A stretch of DNA of 64,000 nucleotides from Varroa destructor (Eukaryota; Arthropoda; Arachnida; Mesostigmata; Varroidae), in NCBI RefSeq assembly GCF_002443255.2, contig NW_019211456.1, positions 800,858 to 864,857 on the forward strand. The letters are read 5' to 3'. This document shows, in pieces, positions 1-9,078 of the stretch. Under the pieces are notes generated by a model, which saw only the letters and a list, made by a program, of their open reading frames with translations, was not told the DNA's origin and did no database searches. Made by a program: the position numbers and the translations under genes. Each line of letters begins with the position of its first letter. Position 1 is the first letter of the stretch.

Positions 1-1690
1 TTTTTTTTTTTTTTTTTGATTAATTTTTTGATTTTGATTAATTGGCGATTGAACCTTACAGTCACTACAGTATTTCAATTCAGGCTATCTAAATGTAATA
101 GTCGTTCAGTCTGGTTGACCAGAAAAATGCTGTAGCTTGGCATCTGGACAAAACTTGAACTATAGGAAATATTATCCCAAACTACGGTCAAAATGCTATA
201 TATGTTTCGGGAAATCACGGAATCTAACACACACAGTGTTGTCTTATTCATCTGTTTTGATACAACGAAGCGTCCCTGCCGCGACGCACACAAATCTGAT
301 TTCAAGATTAGAGCGTAAGTGCGATATTGATATTGTTAAGAAATGGGAACCGATGCTAATGTTTAGTGTTGCTTTGAAAAATTTAAACATCGCACGACTA
401 AACGAAGATAGGGATCTTCACTGTGTGAGGCTATCTCCGTCAGATTCAGTGGGGTGTGATCAACTTTGCAAGTAATGCTCTTCTCTTGTTACGAAACAAA
501 TGGTATTCTTATGCATTCTTTAAGATGTCAACATTTGGGATAGGCCCAGTTCGGTCCCATGCACTATTGCGACAGGGTAAAAAAACCATTCGGTTCGCAT
601 TGCAAAGCTATTAGATGCATAGATCAATAAGGCATTTATTTGCACCTTTCAAATCCATACCGTGGTGACAACTAACTTCAGCTTCCTGTATGCTGTAAGG
701 TGAACTTGTCACAAAGCAAAAAGCAACTTAACTTTCCGGAACTTTCGAGCTTCTTCACGGGCGCATGGTGTATGGCCTATGTCTCAGGTATGAAATCGTA
801 AACGACAATAGGTCTTCAGACTGCGCTCAACAGTTTCTCAGCGACATGGTGATCTTCATCGTGATTTTCTTGCGTGGGGCACATTACGAATTCCCGTAAC
901 CATTGAGCCTACTACAGTTAACAAGAGTTTATTCGCTTTGGCCTAACAACGGTTTTTGGAACTGTTTACCCAGCAAGTGTATACTTGTGAAGGATGTTTC
1001 TTTTTAAATAACGTAAATGCACGATCGTCGTTAGATTGAAAGTATTGTTGTTGGAGATGCACGCCAGTGCCGCGATGTTTTTGTACGTTAATGTAGTGAA
1101 GCTTCTTTACTGTGGTGGATATTCTAAATCATTTCCTATATATTTTGAAACGATAACAGAACAATGATCATTTCTAATAATTTGTTAACAAATTTGTAGG
1201 AATAGAAGCGTTAGAGTCAAAACAATTCATACGTTCAAGATATATTCACAAAGGCTTTCGAGAGATGCGTGCCGCCGTGTGTTGTCTGCATTCATGATTA
1301 AACACTGTATGAAAGCCTGGCAAAACACAGGGTTTTTCTCTCCCTTTGTGTGTATTGCTTTTAACAAAAATCACCTACTGTGATTACTTCCGAGTTACCA
1401 TTGGTTACTTATACCTTATACTTATACACGTACCCTTGTTAATTTATTTGAAACTACATATTACGTGTTGTGGCTCTTCTTTAACCACACTTATAAAAAC
1501 CTGGCCATCCACACACCGCAAATGCTGGCCAACATCTGTTTTGAAATTTTTGTTTTGAAAAGTCATAAAATAAACCTTTCTTGTTAGTCAACTTGTTAGC
1601 GAGTCAATTAAGATACCTATTTCAGCTTGGGAATGATTGGCGACATTTAACAGTTAACTTGTTGTCATTATTATAATTATGTAGGACATA
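1..1690. other. Gene-free leader of the window
   Basis: I see no supportable gene here. The first 17 bases are a T run followed by TGATTAATT-like A/T-rich sequence. The longest ORF (137-475, +) is about 110 codons and resembles no family I know. There is no conserved motif, splice-site series or tRNA-like fold. Confidence 0.5.
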
Positions 1691-1714
1691 TTGTCGCCAT
1701 CGGTGTCAACAAAC

Positions 1715-2889
1715 ATGACACTCCTGCCTGATCGTAGCGTTCGTTTGTTCCAGTTGCAGGCCAGCAAGCACCTGCCTGGCGCCGCTATGCCTGCCTCAAC
1801 CGAAAAAAGCCACCCAAAAGTGGGCAGCGTCGGCCGCCGACAAACACCATGCGATGCATGTAATATGTTTTGTCCACGTGTCTATATATTGCTGCCTGCG
1901 GACACGCCTATTGCGTGGGATGTGCTGTCGTTCAACAGGAAGAACACAGTGTCGGCCGCCGACTAACACCATGCGATGCATGTAATGTTTTGTCCACGTG
2001 TCTATATATTGCTGCCTGCGGACACGCCTATTGCGTGGGATGTGCTGTCGTTCAACAGGAAGAACACGGTCAACTCCGTGTTATGTGCAACAAGTGCAAA
2101 CGGAGAGTGATTGCAAACCTCATTGAGATGAAGGACCAATTGGTCGTGCGCGATCTACCTTTTGCATTGTGCCCCGGTCGGGTCCTCGTGATGTCTGTAA
2201 CATGTTTTCTCCACGAGTGTATCTCTGCGCATGCGGGCATGCCTTCTGTACTGGATGCGCAATTGTTCACAAAGAGGAAGAAGGTGCAGGGTTGAAGGCG
2301 TTCTGTCTCGAATGCAAAAAAAAAGTCACTACTGATCTTATCGAGATAAAGCTAAGTTTGCTTCGACAGATGCGTTTCGTGTGTTCCCGCGGAAGGGAGG
2401 GGACGCTCGAGCAAATAAAGGAGCATCTGTGGGAGTCTGCAGAGTCTCACAATGTGACTGACGTAGCCTCAAGAGGATCAATAGATGGTCCGTTTGGAGC
2501 GGAGAGCTTACTTCACAGTTTACGCGATGAGGTGCTAAGTCTGAAATTGCAACTACGCACTCTGGTTGGCGTAGCAACCAAGAAATACTTCTGGGTCGAT
2601 TTGCAGAAGATCATAGACGAACACGAGAAGTAGAGACAGAAGACCATCACGAGTAACGTTGAGCCCTGGGAGGTGTGCGGATACGCCTGCGGATTCTTCT
2701 GTCAAATCAGCGAACATGACACAATGAGTGTTATGTCGACGTGTCCGTCAGGACCATGTCTAATAACACTTCGCTCTCACCGTGGCCGATGAAGAAGAGG
2801 TGCATTTTTGCACTATATGATATCAGCGGCCGCGAAGTGAACTCATCTGTCACTCTTCTTCCAGAATGGCAGACCGATGAACTCATGCT
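1715..2889 (+). pseudogene. TRAF-like RING/MATH unit 1, disrupted
   Basis: The family is TRAF-type RING adaptor/E3 ligases of TNF/Toll signalling (inference from domain order). From ATG 1715 an N-terminus of about 40 residues leads to PCDACNMFCPRVY. The frame is then lost at the TATATATT block. A second frame (from about 1870) encodes two copies of the half RING CLYIAACGHAYCVGC, then CNKCKRR as the last ligand pair. A third frame (about 2169-2633) encodes RING-B (VCNMF, CACGHAFCTGC, CLECKKK) and a heptad-like helix near LLHSLRDEVLSLKLQL, ending at TAG 2631. Unit 2 has TCG at that point. The downstream MATH start (WEVCGYACGFFCQISEHD) then carries a 2-nt insertion near 2715 that unit 2 lacks. 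Two frame changes, one nonsense codon and one indel argue for a pseudogene, unless unseen introns rescue it. Confidence 0.75.
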
Positions 2890-3895
2890 TCTATATATTG
2901 CTGCCTGCGGATACGCCTATTGCGTGGGATGTGCTGTCGTTCAACAGGAAGAACACAGTGTCGGCCGCCGACTAACACCATGCGATGCATGTAATGTTTT
3001 GTCCACGTGTCTATATATTGCTGCCTGCGGACACGCCTATTGCGTGGGATGTGCTGTCGTTCAACAGGAAGAACACGGTCAACTCCGTGTTATGTGCAAC
3101 AAGTGCAAACGGAGAGTGATTGCAGACCTCATTGAGATGAAGGACCAATTGGTCGTGCGCGATCTACTTTTGCATTGCGCCCCGGTCGGGTCCTTGTGAT
3201 GCCTGCAACATATTTTCTCCACGAGTGAATCTCTGCGCATGCGGGCATGCCTTCTGTACTGGATGCGCAATTGTTCACAAAGAGGAAGAAGGTGCAGGGT
3301 TGAAGGCGTTCTGTCTCGAATGCAAAAAAATAGTCACTACTGATCTCATCGAGATAAAGCCAAGTTTGCTTCGACAGATGCGTTTCGTGTGTTCCCGCGG
3401 AAGGGAGGGGACGCTCGAGAAAATAAAGGAGCATCTGTGGGAGTCTGCAGAGTCTCACAATGTGACTGACGTAGCCTCAAAAGGATCAATAGATGGTCCG
3501 TTTGGAGCGGAGAGCTTACTTCACAGTTTACGCGATGAGGTGCTAAGTCTGAAATTGCAACTACGCACTCTGGTTGGCGTAGCAACCAGGAAATACTTCT
3601 GGGTCGATTTGCAGAAGATCATAGACGAACACGAGGAGTCGAGACAGAAGACCATCACGAGTAACGTTGAGCCCTGGGAGGTGTGCGGATACGCCTGCGG
3701 ATTCTTCTATCAAATCAGCGAACATGACAATGAGTGTTATGTCGACGTGTCCGTCAGGACCATGTCTAATAACACGTCGCTCTCACCGTGGCCGATGAAG
3801 AAGAGGTGCATTTTTGCATTATATGATATCAGCGGCCGCCAAGTGAACTCATCTGTCAGTCTTCTTCCGGAACGGCAGGCCGATGAACTCATGCT
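2890..3895 (+). pseudogene. TRAF-like RING/MATH unit 2, best-preserved copy
   Basis: The upstream MATH fragment of unit 1 reads in frame into this unit (2741-3199), giving two half RINGs and a complete RING-A (CDACN, CGHAYCVGC, CNKCKRR). One C of a CC pair present in unit 1 is missing near 3170, and the frame ends at TGA 3197. RING-B, coiled coil and MATH start then form one open frame from 3225 to 3895. Visible parts are CACGHAFCTGC, CLECKK, the helix LLHSLRDEVLSLKLQL, SNVEPWEVCGYACGFFYQ and LSPWPMKKRCIFALYD. The last two are typical of the first strands of a TRAF-C/MATH fold. The MATH domain stops after about 80 residues at DELM, where the next RING half begins, so the domain is incomplete. 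It could be expressed as a truncated protein, but I see no intact start-to-stop gene. Confidence 0.7.
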
Positions 3896-4308
3896 TCTAT
3901 ATATTGCTGCCTGTGGACACGCCTATTGCGTGGGATATGCTGTCGTTCAATAGGAAGAACACAAGTGTCCGCCGCCGACTAACACCATGCGATGCATGTA
4001 ATGTTTTGTCCACGTGTCTATATACTGCTGCCTGCGGACACGCCTATTGCGTGGGATGTGCTGTCGTTCAACAGGAAGAACACAGTGTCGGCCGCCGACT
4101 AACACCATGCGATGCATGTAATGTTTTGTCCACGTGTCTATATATTGCTGCCTGCGGACACGCCTATTGCGTGGGATGTGCTGTCGTTCAACAGGAAGAA
4201 CACGGTCAACTCCGTGTTATGTGCAACAAGTGCAAACGGAGAGTGATTGCAAACCTCATTGAGATGAAGGACCAATTGGTCGTGCGCGATCTACCTTTTG
4301 CATTGTAA
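3896..4308 (+). pseudogene. TRAF-like unit 3: three RING half-repeats, 3'-truncated
   Basis: The first half-repeat reads on from the unit 2 MATH fragment but is stopped by TAG at 3951, where other copies have CAA CAG. A one-base insertion follows, making this spacing 121 rather than 120. The next two half-repeats and the RING-A C-terminus are open in another frame through VVRDLPFAL and TAA 4306. Unlike units 1 and 2, no RING-B follows. The sequence diverges right after GCATTGTAAGT. GTAAGT is a consensus splice donor, so this may be the original exon end, with units 1 and 2 being rearranged derivatives. Alternatively it is simply the end of the duplicated segment. Confidence 0.65.
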
Positions 4309-4309
4309 G

Positions 4310-5316
4310 TTTGTTCGAGTGGCCGATATTCGCGACAGGTCGGATGAATTACTCTTTGAAGGACGAGCCTGCTTTTCGGCAGAACTTCAAGAACCGTAAG
4401 AATATTGCTACATGGAAACTAAAACGATTATCGGTGTGTTTTGGTGTATCAGGTGTAAGCAAATGATAATCAAATAAAATTTGCGTTTCGCCAACATCGT
4501 TGAAAATTTGAGAATATGATCAAGTAATGTGAATCGGTGTGATTATTAAGAAAGCAAATTGCAACAAATTTAATTTAAATGTTTGGATTTACCAAGTCAG
4601 CAAAAAATCAAGTCAAATAATAGAATAGCTAGATCTTTTGCTTGAGATTAACGAAGTTGCGGGTTTGTTTTGTAACTAGTTTCTGCTCCTAAAAACAATC
4701 ATTTAATTTGAAAAGTAACAATGGCTTTTTTTTGTTATGGTTAATGATACACGGAAACACCTAACATAAGGCTTTTATATAAAATTTTGTTTTTTTTAAT
4801 TGCATTGTTATCTTTTTATTTTTTCCATCTGAAGATGATTTCCCATTTCCGTTATAGCTGCCAAGCAATTTAATTATATAGTTTTCTTTTTAGAGACGAT
4901 TCCTAGACTTTTTTTTGGAGGTTAAGGGACACCTTCATAAGACAATCCCGACCATCACTATAGTAAACTCTAAATGTGCCTTCCCTCGAAAGGAGCACGA
5001 AGTTGATTTGTGGTAGATGCAAGTGTCATTTTACTTCGTAATTTCTCTAGTGAAGCCTTGCGTGACCTCTAGCCCTAACGTTTCTTAAGCGTTCGCAAAA
5101 TAATGGTCGTTCTCTTCAGCATGTTTTTCGAATACTACTAGGGAATTAGTACTGTTGCCGTTACGCTCTACGGACGTCGTCTATTCTCAGGCGATTTATC
5201 TGTTTCGTCCCGCTAGAAATTTCCAAGTCTCCTCTTGAAGCCTTTCTCCCAGTTTAATTTTAATGCTTAGTATTGTACTATTACCAACTAACCACATCAA
5301 TTAGAGTCCGAGAATC
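4310..5316. other. A/T-rich spacer
   Basis: This is single-copy sequence downstream of the TRAF-like array. I find no ORF of note, no transposase motif and no RNA-like fold. It contains several T/A runs. Confidence 0.45.
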
Positions 5317-6237
5317 ATGATGGGTGTAGAAGACCTACCACACAAGCTCTTGCAACGCCAGATCAGTGGAAGCTCGATGGAAACCATTTATTATAAGGGA
5401 CTTCTGCGTATGCCTCTTTACTTAAAGCGCAGATTGAGAAAATCTTCCCTCGGGGTCGCAACTGTTGCATGCAAGACAGCACAATCCGCCCGGCAAACGA
5501 ATTCGATGCTTTTCTCTTCCTTGGCTTCTCTATCTTTGTCGGTCGTCGGTAGCGTTTTATGCTCAACTTTTCGTAGCCGACTACGAAAAAGACGGCCAAC
5601 GTCGTCACAATCGGGACGACGTCGGGGCGCCTAACCTCGCTCAGCCCTGGTACGCCAAGTTTTGTCTGGTCATGGACAGTGGACATCTGTGTGGTCAGAG
5701 ACAAACAGGTACACAGAGAAGTAACAACAAAGGACAGTACTAAGAAGATGGTGAATATGATGACAAAGGACAGGATGAACTGGGCCAAAGTTACGGCTTT
5801 CTTTAATGATATTATGAAAAGAAAAGAACAACTAGAAAGGATGAGACGTAAGAAAATAGATGAACGGCATACCCGAAACAATCATGGGCCCGATGCTCAA
5901 CAACTGGAATTAGCGGAAGTACAGGGAGTACGGTTCCCCTCGAGACCCAGAGTTTATGGTCAAGAGGAAAGCCGGAATGGAGGATGGACTGGAACGGCTC
6001 AAAGGGAAGGATGATGAAATGACCGTTCCTGCAAGTCATGGTTTCGAAGTAATATCAAACATATCCCGAACCATGGCCCAAGCTGATAAAGGGGTCCTAG
6101 TGGGTGAGAGTACCACAGTACCGGACAAAGCACAGACGATGATGTCCGGTCTGCATAATGCATTTGCCCTTAACCTCCAAAAAAAAACAAAAAAGCCCTG
6201 GTACGCTTGCTGGACCAACAACAACGCACTAACCTAA
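5317..6237 (+). other. Overlapping unidentified ORFs
   Basis: Plus-strand frames 5317-5634, 5465-5743, 5679-6014 and 5956-6237 follow each other with overlaps, each in a different frame from the one before. The 5679-6014 product is rich in K, R, M and E with a helix-like stretch (MKRKEQLERMRRKKIDERH). The minus strand is also open for 172 codons (5363-5881) with two hydrophobic stretches. No family is recognised. The pattern would fit a frameshifted coding relic, possibly of a mobile element, or chance in a less A/T-rich patch. Confidence 0.2.
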
Positions 6238-6239
6238 TC

Positions 6240-8211
6240 ATAAAGCCACTAAATGACTCAAAAAATAGATCCTGATGTTTGATTTGTCCCAACTTGCACC
6301 TCTGGTGCTACTTCTGCGAATCTTCTCCACTTCTGTTTGTACTCGCATGCAGCGACGACCAGCCCCTAACACAAGACGGAAAAAGTCAAAATTTACAGCG
6401 CTTTCGACAGTCTGTCGTTTCAACATTTAAGCAGTGTGGTCACTTTTCCAAGTTTTTTCGATTTGTCGATCAGGTTTGATTGCAGGCACAGCATGAAGAA
6501 GATCCCGTAAACTCGTGCTGCGTTGGCTAGTTGAAAAATCATTAGGATGAGTAGTTGTGTTATGCTAGGCACGTCGTTTCCGTCATTGGGTACTGTCATC
6601 GGTAACTGTATTGCCATGTGCCAGTGTGAGATGCCTATTTTTTGTCTACTGGTTACCCAGTTAACAGGAAGAAGAGAAACCGTTTGGTCATAGCGATCTT
6701 TCATTAAACGCCGGCCGCGTTTTGACCAGAACCCAGTCTTATTGGCCGAACTGGCTAATAGTTAGCAAATTGACAATTGTTAGCAATTCTTTCGTATTAG
6801 AGCAAACCAGTGGGGTGTGTCCTTCTTGGCTCGTCTGGAGTGCGGCAAGCCCGTACCGTTTGATGAAAACAAAGTACAGTGCAGTTCGTAGCGACGATGT
6901 GCTCGTAGCTTTTGGATGGAAATATGGTCTTTATTAGACCGTGATTTAATACGGAGCAGTTGGTTGCTGGTCTCGATCATCTTAGCCAAGAACCAAAATG
7001 ATGATCTCTACTAACAGGCTTTGCGGGACCAGATGTATTAGCCGATGCCTCGTGGCACCAATAGCCATTGTCCTCATCTGTTGCAGGCAGCCGATCTTTG
7101 GTAAGTTACATTTTTGAGTATCGCGCTGTAGTGGTTTAAGTCTGCAATAGCTTCCGGTATAGCTAACTAGATTTCAATCATCCTAAATTTTCGACAGTTA
7201 TTTTAACTGACAACACGAAGAGTGTTACTTCAGGGAAGGAAGGCATTACTTTAATGGTTTTACGATTTCTAATATACGACTCCCTCCTGCGATGAACTCC
7301 TGCTATTGTATATACAAGTGGTTCTGATCGAGCCTCATCTTGTTCGACCTTATTGTATGCCTTATAGGTAGTGCCCTAGGCCATTTCTTTGTGATTAATT
7401 ATTACAATAAAAAGTTTTCGTGGACATCAGGAATTTGAGGTTTTCCTAAAGGTAATGTATTGTATCAACACCACAAATTCTAATAATCAATTGTAACAAC
7501 AGCAAATACGACCCTTCAACTTGTGTGTACCTATATGCACTACTGCCTCGTACTTATTGCTTTCCCTATCCATTAACTTCCTTGGTAATGGTATCCCCAA
7601 TAATTAGGGTAGGTGCTTAGTTAAAGCCCTTTATAACAACATCAGATGATCACTTTTTTGGCGACTCAAATATCCGATTATACAGTACCTCGCTAGTTTG
7701 AAATGGATCGGTGCTAGTTGAAGTAACAGACACGGGTGGTTGGACCTAATATTTAGTACAGAATATGGATCTGGCAATAAGAAATTGAACGCTACGAGAG
7801 CGCAAAAGATAGAGAAAGTGCAGCACTACTAACGTAAGTTGAAGAAACGCAGAATATGCACATATAACGTGGGGATTGTGTTTCTTCGGAAGTATTGGAT
7901 TTAGGATGTTGTCGGTGGAGGTCTTTCAAAGTTCTGCTATTTTTATTATGACAGTACAAAGCATCATTCTGCCACCTACTCTTATTTCGGTTATTCTTTA
8001 CCGATAAGCAGCCTATCCTTGGCTACACAGAGGTTATCATTTCAGCTGCTGACCGACCGCTAGGTACCGACAGCTACTGTAGCAGAGACATCCTATAACG
8101 CCTATCGATTTCGACTACTGTTTTTGGTGTTATTACTTATTGTGCTATCTGTAGCCAGTGATTCCTTGTAAACAGTTTTTATATTTTAAATATATGCATT
8201 AAGGTTAATTC
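6240..8211. other. No gene recognised
   Basis: Only short ORFs are present (up to 94 codons, at 6420-6704 on the minus strand) and none has a family motif. The phrase TGCCACCTACTC near 7973 recurs near 23305, which may mark a dispersed repeat, but I cannot define its ends. Confidence 0.4.
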
Positions 8212-9078
8212 TTGGGTTGTTGAAAAAGTATTGACCACTTTCACAGTTAAATGACTTAAAAATTTTGGGTATTTTGAGTCGCATCGGGTCGGCGTTGGGT
8301 TGGCATTGAGAGCTGAGGTTTGGCAGAAGTACCATGTGCTGAAATGCTTGCATCCATACTTACGATAAAACTTCTACAATAATTACTATGTTTTACAATT
8401 ACATTTGGATAAAGGCATGAATGCCTATTAAATATTTGGGTTGTTTATGGTTAAGATACGTTTTTGAAGCAACTCTTTCTGGTACTTTTCTTTTAGAAAT
8501 TTCAATATAGAAGATGCTCGTTGTAGCGATCGACTAATTACAGAAGATGTTGATTACTTGCTATTGTGAATGTTAAGAAAATTACGTGGGCAGACATGGT
8601 ATTGCCATACTAAACACCATTGGAAAAAAACTCACCGTTTGGATATCACGTGAATTATCGTATTTCCGGACAAAATCGGATTTTACAACAACTGATCACA
8701 GGTAATGGGAGATAAATCACATACAACAATAATGTGCAATAAAAAAAAATCAAGCGTGCTCTACGATTTTTGGCCTGCCTAGAGCTTGCACCATCAAGCT
8801 ACTACCACCTCTTTCGGTCTGTCTCTATAGAACTCCCTTAATTTATTTTAACTCAATTAATGTCGTCCATTTAGTTTCAATTGAGATTGTTACAATTTTT
8901 CGGCCGGGATTGAAAAAAATTATGGTGATAATATTGCGGTATTACCCGGAAAAGGGTTGCAGGTCATCGATCAGAATGGTGCATATTTGGTTTTACAGCG
9001 TTATTTTGAATTATATTTAAAAAGAACATTTGCTTAAATTCCGGCTTAAGAAGAGCGAGTACTTTTTCAATAACCAAA
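8212..9078 (+). mobile_element. Internally deleted mariner element with terminal inverted repeats
   Basis: The left end TTGGGTTGTTGAAAAAGTA (8212) matches the reverse complement of the right end (TTTGGTTATTGAAAAAGTA, 9060-9078) at 17 of 19 positions. Decayed transposase pieces lie between them in the right order. FNIEDARCSDR (about 8500) matches the mariner F-[DN]-[VI]-EDAPRSGRP linker. WISRELS-like (about 8640) matches the WVPHEL region. ITG...YNNN (about 8693) matches ITGDEKW. LAPSSYYHLFRS (about 8788) matches LAPSDYHLFRSLQN. The segment between the ITGDE and LAPSD regions is deleted, so the element is about 870 bp rather than the usual 1.3 kb. Stops and indels are frequent, so it cannot be autonomous. 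A clean TA target duplication is not preserved on the left. Confidence 0.9.

Larger units (their letters stand above)
1715..4308 (+). repeat. Nested tandem array: ~1.0-kb TRAF-like unit with 120-bp sub-repeats
   Basis: The block starting TCTATATATTGCTGCC occurs at 1881, 2001, 2890, 3010, 3896, 4017 and 4137. Spacing within a group is 120 bp (121 between 3896 and 4017, where one base is inserted). Groups recur after 1009 bp (1881 to 2890, 2001 to 3010) and 1006 bp (2890 to 3896). The 120-bp sub-repeat is exactly 40 codons and carries the first part of a RING finger plus a linker (SVGRRLTPCDACN...CGHAYCVGC). The 1.0-kb unit carries two sub-repeats, a RING-A C-terminus, a second RING (B), a coiled coil and the start of a MATH domain. 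Copies are nearly identical, so the amplification is recent or homogenised. Confidence 0.93.

Noticed and set aside
5363..5881. 172-codon minus-strand hydrophobic ORF as a membrane protein gene
   Set aside because: The hydrophobic part is antisense to purine-rich sequence, no family is recognised, and there is no splice or start context. It is kept only as part of the unidentified ORF cluster.
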